Of a DNA stretch of 64,000 nt, positions 31,801-40,946 are shown one piece after another. Origin of the DNA: Syngnathus acus. Taxonomy: Eukaryota; Chordata; Actinopteri; Syngnathiformes; Syngnathidae. The stretch is from contig NC_051098.1 in the NCBI RefSeq assembly GCF_901709675.1, positions 2,897,500-2,961,499 of the forward strand, read 5' to 3'. Position 1 is the first letter of the stretch, and every line of letters begins with the position of its first letter. Below the pieces are notes generated by a model that did not search any database, had not been told where the DNA came from, and saw only the letters and a list, made by a program, of their open reading frames with translations. The position numbers and the translations under genes were made by a program.

Positions 31801-32079
31801 AAGGTTCTTCTATTAACCTATAAATCACTGCATGGCTTAGCGCCTTCGTATCTCGTCGACCTAGTTGTTCCTTATGTTCCGTCTCGTAACCTTCGTTCGC
31901 AAAACGCTACCCTTTTAGCGACACCGAGGGCCAAGAAAGTGTCTGCAGGGTCTAGAGCATTTTCTATCCGGGCTCCAGAGCTTTGGAATGCCCTCCCAAT
32001 GGATATTAGGACTGCTACCTCAGTAGAAACATTTAAGACACGTTTAAAGACACATTTCTATGACATGGCCTTTAACTAA
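28876..32079 (+). CDS. LINE-A ORF2: endonuclease and reverse transcriptase
   Basis: 1067 residues, starting 30 bases after ORF1. N-terminal apurinic-like endonuclease: FMNIRSL (Asn), LCETWL (Glu), IMGDFNIH (Asp/Asn) and LSDHYLI (Asp-His). RT: NYRPVSNLPFIAKLLEK, LLLDLSAAFDTVD (motif A), GVPQGSVLGPILFN (motif B), CYADDTQLY (motif C) and SFQKHIKNI downstream. The C-terminal end reads LPMDIRTATSVETFKTRLK, as in other CR1/L2 elements. No frameshift or stop interrupts it, so protein-wise this copy could be active. Target-primed reverse transcription is the expected mechanism. Confidence 0.95.
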   Translation: MIRPPVRMGLESVKLKLTSARLDFQHAHSSLCRLERDSLNSATVHINTLSTGVVDKSNHSTPTGFADETVPVSDNFTCVTNIYYQIPTVVSSRRANKHSRGDVRPREHNLTRISFKYPSIDTHPDRPITLKLGFMNIRSLHTKAVLVNDLITEHNLNVFGLCETWLKPNELLPLNEASPPNFVSSHVARPRKKGGGVALISNSELRLRPRSTNVFKTFEVLTVRSTALPSFYLAVIYRPPGAYSGFLDEFSEFVADLVTNADNIIIMGDFNIHMNLPSEPLTSAFQTLTDMFGFTQAVQAATHKNGNTIDLVLSRGLATLNIAVLPYTTVLSDHYLIKFEILVSCQRQESNRNYRSRNFNSMTATALSELLSPATAIFPAYTGSVDNLTNEFNATLLNAIDSVAPLCLKTRRRLPSPWFTDETRTLKQLCRKHERRWRLTKLEVFHQAWQDSLLKYKDALILAKTRYFSQVINLNKNNPKHLFDTGAKLTLRQPTPDNSFHSADEFMTFFAQKIESIRDEIKNTIPIARSSPPFTNADDHATTLSTFNSVSLERLTQMVSAAKQTTCLLDPLPAKLLKELFHILGPSVLHIIKLSVSSGIVPTAFKTAIIKPLLKRPNLDPDCLSNYRPVSNLPFIAKLLEKVVAQQLIDYMVANNRYDSFQSGFRANHSTETALAKVSNDLLIAMDSNTSSVLLLLDLSAAFDTVDFDILLGRLKSCVGISGSALGWFHSYLSNRTHRVVHGNASSELYNVTCGVPQGSVLGPILFNIYMIPLGDIIRKYNISFQCYADDTQLYMPLSMTDPRDCCNLEACLAEIKQWMSLNFLRLNPDKTEMLIIGPTRFQHLFKETAITIDNRTITQSDTVTNLGVMFDQTLSFQKHIKNITRIAFFHLRNIAKIRPILSTGDAETIIHAFVTSRLDYCNVLFSGLPKSHIKSLQLVQNAAARLLSRTRKFDHITPILANLHWLPVHLRCDFKVLLLTYKSLHGLAPSYLVDLVVPYVPSRNLRSQNATLLATPRAKKVSAGSRAFSIRAPELWNALPMDIRTATSVETFKTRLKTHFYDMAFN

Positions 32080-32556
32080 CTTGTAGTGGCCGATTCGGCC
32101 GGAGTTTGTTTTGTTTTCTCTCCCCCCCCCCTCCCCGGCCGGGGAGGTGGTTAGGTGGCACCCAAGCTGACAGCGGCTATCTGGATTCTCGTGGGCCAAT
32201 TCAGGTTGGGGGAACTGCAGCTCAACCTCCACGGCCAGGATAGTAGAGGGCTCCTCCGGCAGCCCTTCGCTCTGACTTGGACATCCACTTTTTTGATTTT
32301 CATATTATGTATTATTTGTGCCCTCTCTGCATCCATTACAACCTGGTGATCCTGAAAGGGGGATCCTTCCATCTGTGGTCCCTTCTCAAGGTTTCTCATT
32401 TTCCCCGGGCAGGGGTTTTGAGTTTTTCCTTGCCCTTTTGGGAGCTTAAGATCAGGGGATGCTTTGAGAATAATTGTCAATTTTTGTCTATGTGAAGCCC
32501 TTTGAGACTGCTTGTGATTTAGGGCTATACAAATAAACTTGACTTGACTTGACTTG
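32080..32556 (+). repeat. LINE-A 3' UTR and TTGAC tail
   Basis: A non-coding UTR ending GGGCTATACAAATAAAC followed by four TTGAC units. The same UTR recurs in antisense at 4321-4746 and 12151-12700, in sense at 60630-61052, and as a patch at about 45496-45667. Confidence 0.9.
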
Positions 32557-32650
32557 ACACTACCTTTGGTTTAGAATCTAAACCAAAGGTAGTGAATTTG
32601 TCTCTGAATTTTTAAGTCAGCATCTAAACTTTAGATGCTGACTTAAAACA
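32557..32650. repeat. Two adjacent perfect foldbacks at the LINE-A 3' junction
   Basis: First hairpin: CACTACCTTTGGTTTAGA faces TCTAAACCAAAGGTAGTG (32558-32595) with no loop. Second: AAGTCAGCATCTAAA faces TTTAGATGCTGACTT (32615-32645). They lie between the LINE tail and the resumed ERV integrase. Confidence 0.9.
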
Positions 32651-33527
32651 TTTTTGTAAAGCATGTCCTGTTTGTGTGAAACATAATCCACAAGGAAACA
32701 TGAGACCTAAGAGAGGCTCATTTCCAAAACCGTCTTACCCATTTCAAATCATGCACATGGATTTTATTGAGCTCACACAAAGTGGACCTCACAAATACTG
32801 CTTAGTGATGATTGATGCATTTTCCAAATGGGTGGAAATAGTTCCATCTAAACGAGCAGATGCCTTAACAGTGGCAAAAGTCATCTGCAAAGCCATCATA
32901 CCGACTCATGGCATCCCCCAAACCATTTACAGTGACAATGGTCCACACTTTGTGAACCAAGTTGTACAGAACATGGCTGTACACCTTGGGATAACGTTAA
33001 AAAAACACTGCGCTTGGCATCCTTCGAGCGCTGGCCTTGTTGAACGATCAAACTCCACTATAAAAAGCAGGTTGAAAAAATGCATGGAAACAACAGGCAG
33101 ATCTTGGCCAGAGTGCCTAGACTTAGTGAAGCTCTATATGAGAATTACTTCCACTTCAGAAGGGCTAACACCTTTTGAAATCATCCATGGGAGACCATAT
33201 AGACTACCTGTGTTCCCTGAAGATTTGCAAAAAGCAGATGAAGAACAGTCCTTGGCAGATTATATGATCAGGACGCTCAAACTGAAAGATGTGTCAAATG
33301 CAAATTTACTGCCGCCTGATCTTTCCTCCTCACAGGTCGACAACCCCATCAATCCAGGAGACTGGGTCTACATCAAGGTCATCAAAAGAAAGAACTGGGC
33401 CAGCCCACGGTGGGAGGGACCATTCCAAGTCTTGCTGACTACCCCCACCGCAGTGAGGATCGCTGAAAGGCCCAGCTGGATTCACCTCAGCCACTGCAAT
33501 TTGCAGAGAGTGCTGGACCCCTAATTC
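32641..33527 (+). pseudogene. pol: ERV integrase (C-terminal part of pol)
   Basis: Resumes after LINE-A with the CC half of the HHCC zinc site ([13 protein letters not shown]). The catalytic core has all three acidic residues: [16 protein letters not shown] and [10 protein letters not shown]-terminal domain follows ([24 protein letters not shown]), ending [13 protein letters not shown] and a TAA/TAG-type stop at about 33524. The frame is open from the CC motif onward. The N-terminal HH part is on the other side of LINE-A (about 27950-28004), so the gene is split. Confidence 0.93.
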
Positions 33528-33585
33528 GGAGTGGTGGGGAAGGCTGACTTCAAAGGGGTCCCATCGTTTAGGGTGGGACGTCTCA
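33528..33585. other. pol-env spacer
   Basis: A short spacer between the end of pol and the first env Met. The env splice acceptor cannot be placed with confidence. Confidence 0.4.
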
Positions 33586-35128
33586 ATGTTGGTGAACCAA
33601 ACAACGATCCCCACTCCGCTAGGCGAGGGGATGTCCCGGTGTCTCTGCCATCCTAGTAGCAACGGGGCTCCATATGCCAGATGGATCCTCTGCTGCGTTG
33701 TGGTTGGAGCGTGCTATGGTCTATGGATTCATTTGAACAGACCAAGTGACAATGTTGACCGTGGAAAACGATGATCACGCGATGAGAACTTTGAGGACTG
33801 CTCATGGGACCCCAGAAACCCATACGAAACCAACACTTGGTACCGGTATGTAAAGTTCACTGTGAGAGCTCACACACAGGAGGGGTGTTATGTGTGTTCG
33901 AAACTCCCCCCTTCCTCCACGCAAGTTCACTTGGAGGCCAGAGCAATGAATGTCACTGAAGCGAAATGTATGGCATCCATGGGAGGAGTTGGATATCAAC
34001 ACCGTGTTGTCACAGTGAGTGATGCCGACCCTTCCCACCCTGGACTTGCAGACGGTGCCTGTGATCAGCTTTTCTGGACAAATCTCAATGTGACTGTTAA
34101 AGGACGAACATTGCCGCAAGTGGCCTACACAGAGAGACCAGCTGGAGTGAATTACACATGTTACATCCAAGGTAACGAGACCCACAAATGCATTAACGAC
34201 GACTGCTCTCCAGGAGGAAACTGGATGGGAGCTTTGAACATCACCGCTGAGTGTCGGGATAAGAGAGCCATTTCAGGTGGTGAGGGCTCTCCGACCAACA
34301 TCGCTGCACCATCGAACGGAACATACTTCATACAGAATGGCTGGTGGCTTTGTGGTCACAAGGTTTATCCGATGCTGCCCGCCAACTGGACAGGAGTGTG
34401 TGCACCAGTGTGGGTGACAGACCACATCTACAGAATACAACATCATCAGCTAACGAAAGCACACAACTCTTCTGGACGTCGACGCAGGGCGGTTGCAACC
34501 TTTGACCCTCATGACCCTGTCTGGGGTGCGAATGTTCCAGACGACCATAAAGTATGGTCCGTTGGAGACAAAGTTGTTCATGCGCTTTTTCCCTGGGTCG
34601 GAGTTGGAAAACATTCACTCTTCATCGAGACACTGAACTATCGTTTTCAATCCTTTGTGAATCTCTCACTGCAAGTCAACGATGGACAAAATAGAGAGAT
34701 TCAGGCTATTAGGCTGATGGTCTTGCAAAACAGGATGGTTCTGGACTTGTTGACGGCAGCACAAGGTGGTGTGTGCCACATCATTGGGACTTCCTGTTGC
34801 ACATACGTACATTCCGGGAGAAAATGACACACACATCAACGACGCCATGAATTCACTGAAGAACTTACAGCAGGCCATGTCAAATGACAAAGTCCCACAT
34901 CAGTGGGATTTCTTTTCATGGCTATTCTCTGGCAACTGGCGGCAACTGCTGTTGAAATTTGTGTCTCCTGTGCATGTTGTGCTGGTGTTGTTGTGCTTGT
35001 TTACAACCTGTGTTATCCCATGTTTGAAGTCTGCTGTGACGAGGGTTGTGTCTTCTACCGTAGCACAAGTACATATACTTGTTAGACGTGACGGATGTGA
35101 TAACTATAATGAAACGTGGATTGCGTAG
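33586..35128 (+). pseudogene. env: ERV env (SU and TM), two frameshifts
   Basis: Envelope glycoprotein. The leader frame starts at 33586 and has a hydrophobic signal segment (WILCCVVVGACYGLWI). A frameshift near 33760 moves to the frame 33862-34827, the SU part with several N-glycosylation sites (NVT, NYT, NWT, NSS). A furin site RRRR is at 34477-34488. TM then includes a CX6CC motif (34774-34800), typical of gamma-type Env. A second frameshift follows immediately after CX6CC, and the C-terminal part (to 35128) contains a membrane anchor (HVVLVLLCLFTTCVIP) and short tail. Both shifts make this copy non-coding as a whole. Confidence 0.9.
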
Positions 35129-35276
35129 ATGCTGTTATGCTGAGCTTGTTTTACAGAAACTTGATGATTTGACCATCGAAAATGCTTCGCAAGTGATGGA
35201 TACAATGATGTACTCTTTCTGTGTTTTTCTTTTTATTATTTTTCTTTCTTCTTTATGTTTTCTTACTTATGTTTGA
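35079..35276 (+). CDS. Small ORF overlapping the env end, C-terminal membrane helix
   Basis: A 65-codon frame starting MLDVTDVITIMKRGLRR and ending in a strongly hydrophobic segment (FCVFLFIIFLSSLCFLTYV). It overlaps the last 50 bases of env in another frame and ends just before the polypurine tract. It may be chance. It may instead be the true env C-terminus shifted by a mutation, or an accessory protein. Confidence 0.25.
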   Translation: MLDVTDVITIMKRGLRRCCYAELVLQKLDDLTIENASQVMDTMMYSFCVFLFIIFLSSLCFLTYV

Positions 35277-35301
35277 TTGATCGGGTTGACATAATCATAT
35301 G

Positions 35302-35318
35302 ATAAAACAGGAGGGATA
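35302..35318 (+). promoter_or_regulatory. Polypurine tract
   Basis: AAAACAGGAGGGATA immediately upstream of the 3' LTR, the expected plus-strand primer position. Confidence 0.8.
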
Positions 35319-35707
35319 TGTCAGGGTTTTCCAAACTATCTTGATCGTATGATTATGTTGGAATGTAACCAGTAATAAATAACCTAGCTAGATTAGTTTT
35401 ATGCTTATGTTGGAATGTAACCTGTAATAAATAACCTAGCTTGTCCCATCCTACACAACGTCGTAAAACACCCCCTGCTATGCTTTGAGTAGAGGTCAAG
35501 GGCTTTCTCTTCTCTATCCAGTCCACTGTCACCCCCACCCTGTTTCTCTTAATAAAAATGCTCTTGCAAGAGGCCAGAGTCAGACCTCATTATATCATCG
35601 CTGTACGCACAGCGAGGAATGACTCTCCACCTGCAGGTGTCTAAAAGGACTTAATTGTCTCCCGTGTGGTTCTTGCAAAATAAGTTAGAGTGAGCACCAC
35701 TCTAACA
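35319..35707 (+). repeat. ERV 3' LTR
   Basis: 389 bp, TGTCAGGG to CTAACA. Two 52-bp direct repeats in U3 (TTATGTTGGAATGTAAC at 35353 and 35405) look like retroviral enhancer repeats. AATAAA lies near 35551. The flanking duplication is CCAAG at 35708-35712. Confidence 0.96.
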
Positions 35708-35712
35708 CCAAG

Positions 35713-35866
35713 CATGTTTTTGGGATGTGGGAGGAAACCGGAGTGCCCGGAGAAAACCCACGGAGGCATGGGGAGAACATGCAAACTCCACACAGGGAGG
35801 GCCGGAGGTGGAATCGAAACCGCCGCCTCTGAACTGTGAGGCGGACATGCTACCCAGTGTTCCATT
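35713..35866 (-). mobile_element. tRNA-SINE, right half (continuation of 19242-19412)
   Basis: Contains the head of the SINE in antisense: GGAGAAAACCCACG, CATGCAAACTCCACACAGG, GGAATCGAAACC (B-box remnant). Confidence 0.9.
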
Positions 35867-35924
35867 ATGCTGCTTGTTACAGTTGTATCCAACTGTTAAA
35901 AAATGTAACTCATTGCTGTGTTTA

Positions 35925-36130
35925 AAACATCCATCCATCCATCCATCCATCCATCATCTGTACCGCTCGTCCCCACGGGGGGTCGCGGGCGTGCTGGAGC
36001 CTATCCTAGCAGTCATCGGGCAGTAGGCAGGGGACACCCTGAACTGGTTGGCAGCCAATCGCAGGGCACACAGAGACGAACAACTATTCACACTCGCACT
36101 CAAACCTAGGGACAATTTGGAGTGCTCAAT
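35925..36130 (-). mobile_element. tRNA-SINE 2, left part (interrupted by gypsy-2)
   Basis: Starts with ATCC repeats (inverted tail) and runs to GAGTGCTCAAT; it resumes at 39548. The duplication TCAAT (36126-36130, 39543-39547) marks the gypsy-2 insertion. Confidence 0.92.
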
Positions 36131-36312
36131 TGTTATAAAGTGTGGTGTATGATAAGGAAGACACGAGTCCAGCTATGTCTCAGTCCCGTGTATTCACGCT
36201 GCAGGTAGGAAATACAACTAGAGTAACCACACGTGACACAGGCATATTATAGGTGAGTGCTCTGTGGCTTCCATAAGGTGGCGCAGTATGTCAATACAAT
36301 CACCCTGTAACA

Positions 36313-36688
36313 TCTCCCTTCCTTTAGTAAAGTATCCATCCACACTGGAACAATGCTGCCTGTAAATCAACTGTAGACCAACAACATATTAGTAACACCA
36401 GATTCAACCTCAGATAGCAATACCTGGTTCAACATCAAATATCAGCTATATGGCCATAGAACATGACACAGATACATAGAAGCAGGATAAGAACACACCT
36501 GTCATCAAAATTACAATAAATCAGGACATCACTTTTTTTGTTTGTTACATCACTCACTTCCTTTTTTCTTTTTTTTCTGAATTCAACAGAATTCACAGTC
36601 CATATGTGTTTGAGATTGCACCCAGTCCTTGCATGTTTTATTCGAGTGTATGTCAGTGTGTGTGTGCGTGTCACAGTCCACGTGTGAC
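36313..36688. other. gypsy-2 3' untranslated region
   Basis: Non-coding sequence between the pol end and the 3' LTR. No env-like frame is present. Confidence 0.6.
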
Positions 36689-37975
36689 CTAGAGGTCTAG
36701 TCTGCCAGGAGGCTTAATCAGCCTCCCACTCCGGGAGAAGGCCTGTAGCACGCGGCGTGGTGTGTCTCTGGCCTGCGGAGAAGACGGCGGTGACCTTGGG
36801 GCAGGTGAAGACAGTGGAGACTCCCCGGCACCGCCAAAGCCGCCTCCGTTGCCGACTCCATTCGCAGGCTGCTCTGGGGTCAATTCTGGTCGAGCCGGCG
36901 GTTGGGCAGGGGTCGCCTCGGCTGGTCGAAGATCAATTCTGTTGCGTCGATATGTTGTCCCGTCCACGTCGACCAGATAAGACTGGAGTCCCAACTGCTG
37001 CAGGCACACCCCTCCATCTGACCGTCCTGTCTCCCGGGAACGGCTTCATCCTGATGGGCTGGCCGATGTTCAGCTCCGGCAGATCCCTCGCAGATTTGTC
37101 ATACACTAACTTCGCCGCCTGATGCTTCCCCCTCAGCTTGTTGGGAACCCCTGTGATGACCTGAGGTGCAAAGAGCTGGTCGGCCACCGGAAGAAGGGTT
37201 CTCAGCCTTCGTGACATGAGCCGCTGTGCTGTGCTGCAATGCATGCCCTCAGTGGGCGTGTTTCGCCAATGCAGAATGGCCTTCCAGGGGTCCTCCTTGG
37301 CACGGTCAGCCTTTTTGCACAGGCCTTTCACAATTTTTACTGCTGACTCCGCTTTGCCATTAGCTTTTGGGTGCTGCGGTAAGTACATGACGTGTTCGAA
37401 GCCCCACTCCCTCGCAAATGTCACTCACTGCACGCAAACTGGCTCCCCCCCATTCGAAATGGCTCTGTCCGGGACGCCATAACATGCAAACTGTGCCTTG
37501 ATTTGTCGGATTGTGGTGTCGGTCGATAAGTCAGGGAGCAGGTCAATCTCCCAGAAGTCGAAGAAGTGGTCCACCACAAGCAAAAAGTTCTGTGCTGTGT
37601 AGCTGTACAAGTCCATGCTTACCAGCTGCCATGGACGCATGGGGAGCGGGTGTGACATCATGGTCTCTTTCTGTTCCTCGTGCGCGTACTCGTTACACAC
37701 AGAGCTCTGCTGTACATAGTCTTTGACTTCCCCTTGGATGCTGGGCCAGTACAATGTATCGCGGGCATGTCTGTAGCATGCTTCGGCACCCACATGATTG
37801 TAGTGGATCCTCCTCAGCATTTCCGGACGCATAGCTTTCGGAATGATGACGCGCTGGCTCCTGAAGAGCACGCCATCCTGTGCGCTTATTTAATCTCTGA
37901 TGGCCCAGTAGTCCCTGATGAGCACGGGGCCCTCCTCTTTGTGTTCTGGCCATCCCTGCAGTACGACTGCCTTGA
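36689..37975 (-). pseudogene. gypsy-2 integrase and Pol C-terminus
   Basis: Frame 37871-37425 has the zinc-binding block (RRIHYNHVGAEACYRHARD) and the core start (LVSMDLYSY, first catalytic Asp). Where the second Asp is expected the sequence reads AISNGGEP, so that Asp codon is missing, and a TGA follows. Frame 37424-36933 carries HPKANGKAESAVK (catalytic Glu) and the C-terminal domain. The last frame (37009-36689) ends YLVDVDGTTYRRNR and SGRLIKPPGRLDL, typical of vertebrate gypsy Pol C-termini. It is not functional. Confidence 0.88.
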
Positions 37976-37976
37976 G

Positions 37977-39319
37977 CGTTAGGAGACACACATTCCAAGA
38001 TGGCGGCGCCCCAGTTGGCCGCGGCCGCTACGGGTCTCAACAACCGACGAGTATTTTCACAAAATATGTCGCCTAGGACACTACAAACAACACAAAGTTT
38101 AGTTTATCCATCCAGTAGATTAGTGTATGATCGCCAGCGCCTGCTGGAGGTACGGTCATCAAGTGTTTTCGGACTCGTAGCCACAACTACCCTAGTCTGT
38201 TTGCGTAGCCTCGGAGTGCTTAGGGCGCTAGCCCCAGAAGCTCACGATGCAGCGGGCTCGCCGGGCAGCACACGCCGGAGGAGGAGTAAGCGTAGGCGGT
38301 GTGACCGGTGGCGAAAGCGCGGCTGTCGAGGTGGGCTAACGGCTAAGCTTAAAGCTAACCCCTACAAACCGCCGCTTCCATCCATCTTCCTCTCCAACGT
38401 CCGCTCACTGGATAATAAAATGGACCATCTACAACTGGAACTCTCTTCAAAGAGGGAAGTTAGAAACTGCTGCGCTCTCATCCTGACGGAGACATGGCTG
38501 AACTCATTAATACCGGACAACGCCGTTAGCCTGGAGGGGCTCGCTACATTCCGCGCCGACAGAAACAGCGAGCTAAGCGGTAAATCCCGAGGAGGTGGGC
38601 TGTGTGTCTACATCAACAACAACTGGTGCAAAAATGCTAGATCTGTCGCCAGCTTCTGCTCTTCGGACATCGAGCTTTTGACTGTTAACTGCAGACCCTT
38701 CTACCTGCCCAGAGAGTTTACTGTTGTTAGCATCACGGCTGTGTATGTGCCTCCTAGCGCTAATACTAAAGAGGCCATGAGTGTTCTCTATCGGACAATC
38801 AGTGAGCTGCAATCCACGCACACAGAGGGGGTTTTCATCATTGCTGGGGACTTCAACCAGGCTAGCATGAAGACTATTCTCCCTCATTTTTACCAACACG
38901 TGGATTTTCCAACTCGGGGAGAGAACACTCTGGACTTGGTTTACACCAATATAAAGGATGCATTCAGAGCAGCCCCCCGCCCCCACCTCGGCTCTTCAGA
39001 CCACCTATCTGTTATGCTAATCCCTGCATACAGGCCCCTGCTGATCAGAGCAAAACCCACAGTGAAGCAGGTGAGGGTGTAGTCTGAGGGGGCCATGGAG
39101 GCACTCCAGGACTGCTTTGAGTGCTCTGACTGGGACATGTTCAAATCAGCAGCAACATATGACAATCAGATCGACATTGATGAGTACGCCATGACTGTGT
39201 CAGCCTACATCAACAAATGCTCCGAGGACGTCAGCACCACTAAGAACATCATCACCCGAGCCAACCAACGACCCTGGATGACTGAGGATGTACGTCATAC
39301 TGTCTCAACAACGGACTGA
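37977..39319 (+). pseudogene. LINE-B (Rex1-like) 5' part: endonuclease
   Basis: Opens with CCAAGATGGCGGCGCC, a YY1-like 5' UTR motif common in LINE promoters. The frame 38000-39082 (360 residues) holds the endonuclease: IFLSNVRSLDNKM (Asn), LILTETWLN (Glu), IIAGDFNQ and GSSDHLSVML (Asp-His). The frame breaks at TAG 39080; similarity continues in another frame to about 39319 (RPWMTEDVRHT). The RT is absent. It sits inside gypsy-2 where gag and most of pol should be. Confidence 0.85.
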
Positions 39320-39360
39320 AAGTGGCGCATAATTGGGTCCTGCTTGGACTTCTGTCACCA

Positions 39361-39542
39361 TGTTATAAAGTGTGGTGCATGATAAGGAAGACACGAGTCC
39401 CGCTATGTCTCAGTACCATGTATTCATGCTGCAGGTAGGAAATACAACTGGAGTAACCACATGTGACACAGGCATATTATAGTTGAGGGCTCTGTGGCTG
39501 CCACAGGGTGGCGCAGTATGTCAATACAATCACCCTGTAACA
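39361..39542 (-). repeat. gypsy-2 LTR (5' in sense orientation)
   Basis: 182 bp, matching 36131-36312 with about 12 substitutions. Confidence 0.95.
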
Positions 39543-39547
39543 TCAAT

Positions 39548-39724
39548 CGGCCTACCAAGCATGTTTTTGGGATGTGGGAGAAACCTGGAGTGCCCGGAGA
39601 AAATCCACGCGGGCCCGGGGAGAACATGGAAACCCCACACAAGGAGGGCCGGAGGTGGAATCGAACCCGCACCCTCCTAACTGTGAGGCGGTCATGCTAA
39701 CCAGTGCACCATCGAGCCACCCGT
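39548..39724 (-). mobile_element. tRNA-SINE 2, right part (tRNA-like head)
   Basis: Continuation of 35925-36130, ending GTGCACCATCGAGCCACCCG. B box in antisense: GGAATCGAACCC. Confidence 0.92.
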
Positions 39725-39825
39725 GTTTAAAACGATTTTGACCAGTATAACATATGATTTGAATACAGCAATACCTATATAAACTGGAAGTTTGAATAAC
39801 AATTTATATTAATCGTTTTAAACAC
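39725..39825. repeat. Spacer with own inverted ends between head-to-head SINEs
   Basis: Begins GTTTAAAACGATT and ends AATCGTTTTAAAC. An inverted copy of this spacer plus adjoining SINE lies at 40947-41147. Confidence 0.85.
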
Positions 39826-40195
39826 GGGTGGCTCGATGGTGCACTGGTTAGCACGTCCGCCTCACAGTTAGGAGGGTGCGGGTTCGATTCCACCGCCGGC
39901 CCTCCCTGTGTGGAGTTTGCATGTTCTCCCCGGGCCCGCGTGGGTTTTCTCCGGGCACTCCGGTTTCCTCCTACATCCCAAAAACATGCTTGGTAGGCCG
40001 ATTGAGCACTCCAAATTGTCCCTAGGTGTGAGTGCGAGTGCGAATGGTTGTTTGTCTCTGTGTGCCCTGCGATTGGCTGGCAACCGGTTCAGGGTGTCCC
40101 CCGCCTACTGCCCGATGACGGCTGGGATAGGCTCCAGCACACCCGCGACCCCCGTGGGGACTAAGCGGTACAGAAAATGGATGGATGGATGGATG
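39826..40195 (+). mobile_element. tRNA-SINE 3, plus orientation, full length
   Basis: Head GGGTGGCTCGATGG, A-box region TGGTTAGCACG, perfect B box GGTTCGATTCC, RTE-like body and ATGGATGG tail. It is arranged head-to-head with SINE 2. Confidence 0.93.
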
Positions 40196-40946
40196 TTACT
40201 GCCGTACAGGGAGTCCTCGATTTACGACATCGATCCGTTCCTATGTATGCGATGTAAACCGAATTTTGGTCGTAGTAAAATAATAACAAATGAAAAATAA
40301 TAGTAATAAAACAGTAATAATAGTAAAAAAATGAAACAGTACCGTAATAAAAGTAAAAGAATCTGCAGTACAGTAATCCCTCGCTACATCGCGGTTCGTT
40401 TATCGCGGTTTCACTACAGCGCGGATTTGTTTTCCAAATTAAAAAAAAAAGTAAAAGTCAAAATAAAACTTCTAAATTGAGGAATTATGGCACAAAACTT
40501 GCCCACACGCCAGCAGAAGGCAACGAGTGCCCACACAATTGCAGTGCGTACACTTGTACCTTTTTATAATAAATTGTTATAATAATAAGAGTTCTAAAAA
40601 CATATTTACAGTGTTGTACCATGTTATAGAAAATTTGTTATAATAATAAAAGAGTTCTCAAAACATATTTCGGACTGATCCAGGACGGTGATGAGACTGC
40701 GTACAGACAGGAGGTGGAGCGGCTGGTCCACTGGTGCAGCCAAAACCACCTGGAGCTGAACCCGCTCAAGACCGTGGAGATGACAGTGGACTTCAGGCGA
40801 GACCCTTCACCACTTTCACCCCTCACTATCCGCAGTAATACTATTCTCTCCACAGACACCTTCAAGTTCCTGGGAACCACAATCTCTCGGGACCTGAAAT
40901 GGACCGGCCACATAGACTCTGTCCGGAAGAAGGCCCAGCAGAGGCT

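Larger units (their letters stand above)
28005..32556 (+). mobile_element. LINE-A, near full-length non-LTR retrotransposon in the ERV integrase
   Basis: Two intact ORFs (28081-28845 and 28876-32079), a 3' UTR, and a TTGAC repeat tail (32537-32556). Antisense or fragment copies are at 4321, 12151 and 55628-61052. The endonuclease plus CR1/L2-like RT and the esterase-bearing ORF1 place it in the CR1/L2 branch of the Jockey group. The 5' border is estimated from where integrase similarity ends. No clear target duplication is seen; the right junction has foldback sequence. Confidence 0.9.
19413..35707 (+). mobile_element. Endogenous retrovirus (gamma/epsilon-like), complete provirus structure
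   Basis: LTRs start TGTCAGGG and end CTAACA, flanked by the 5-bp duplication CCAAG. The order is LTR, His-like primer site, repeat-rich leader, gag with one zinc knuckle, protease plus an extra domain, RT, RNase H, integrase, env, polypurine tract, LTR. Removing nested insertions (19685-21255, 23198-23997, 24306-24920, about 28005-32556) leaves about 8.7 kb. Gag and env contain frameshifts and gag also a premature TAG; the protease and RT frames are open. The LTRs differ at about ten positions of 389 by eye. It is a defective, moderately old copy. The single CCHC box, CX6CC-type transmembrane Env and stop-codon readthrough layout fit gamma/epsilon-type retroviruses of fish. Confidence 0.95.
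36131..39542 (-). mobile_element. Ty3/gypsy element gypsy-2, old, with nested LINE-B
   Basis: Two 182-bp LTRs (36131-36312 and 39361-39542) differing at about a dozen positions. In sense orientation they start TGTTACAGGG and end TTTATAACA. A 5-bp duplication TCAAT flanks the element. The polypurine tract AAAGGAAGGGAGA (inverted at 36313-36327) precedes the 3' LTR. Only the end of pol survives (36689-37975); the remainder is replaced by LINE-B sequence. The primer site next to 39360 reads TGGTGACAGAAGTCC on the minus strand; its tRNA is not assigned. Confidence 0.93.

Noticed and set aside
39826-39915. tRNA gene suggested by perfect B box
   Set aside because: The A box is degenerate, no cloverleaf fits, and the sequence recurs as the head of a SINE.
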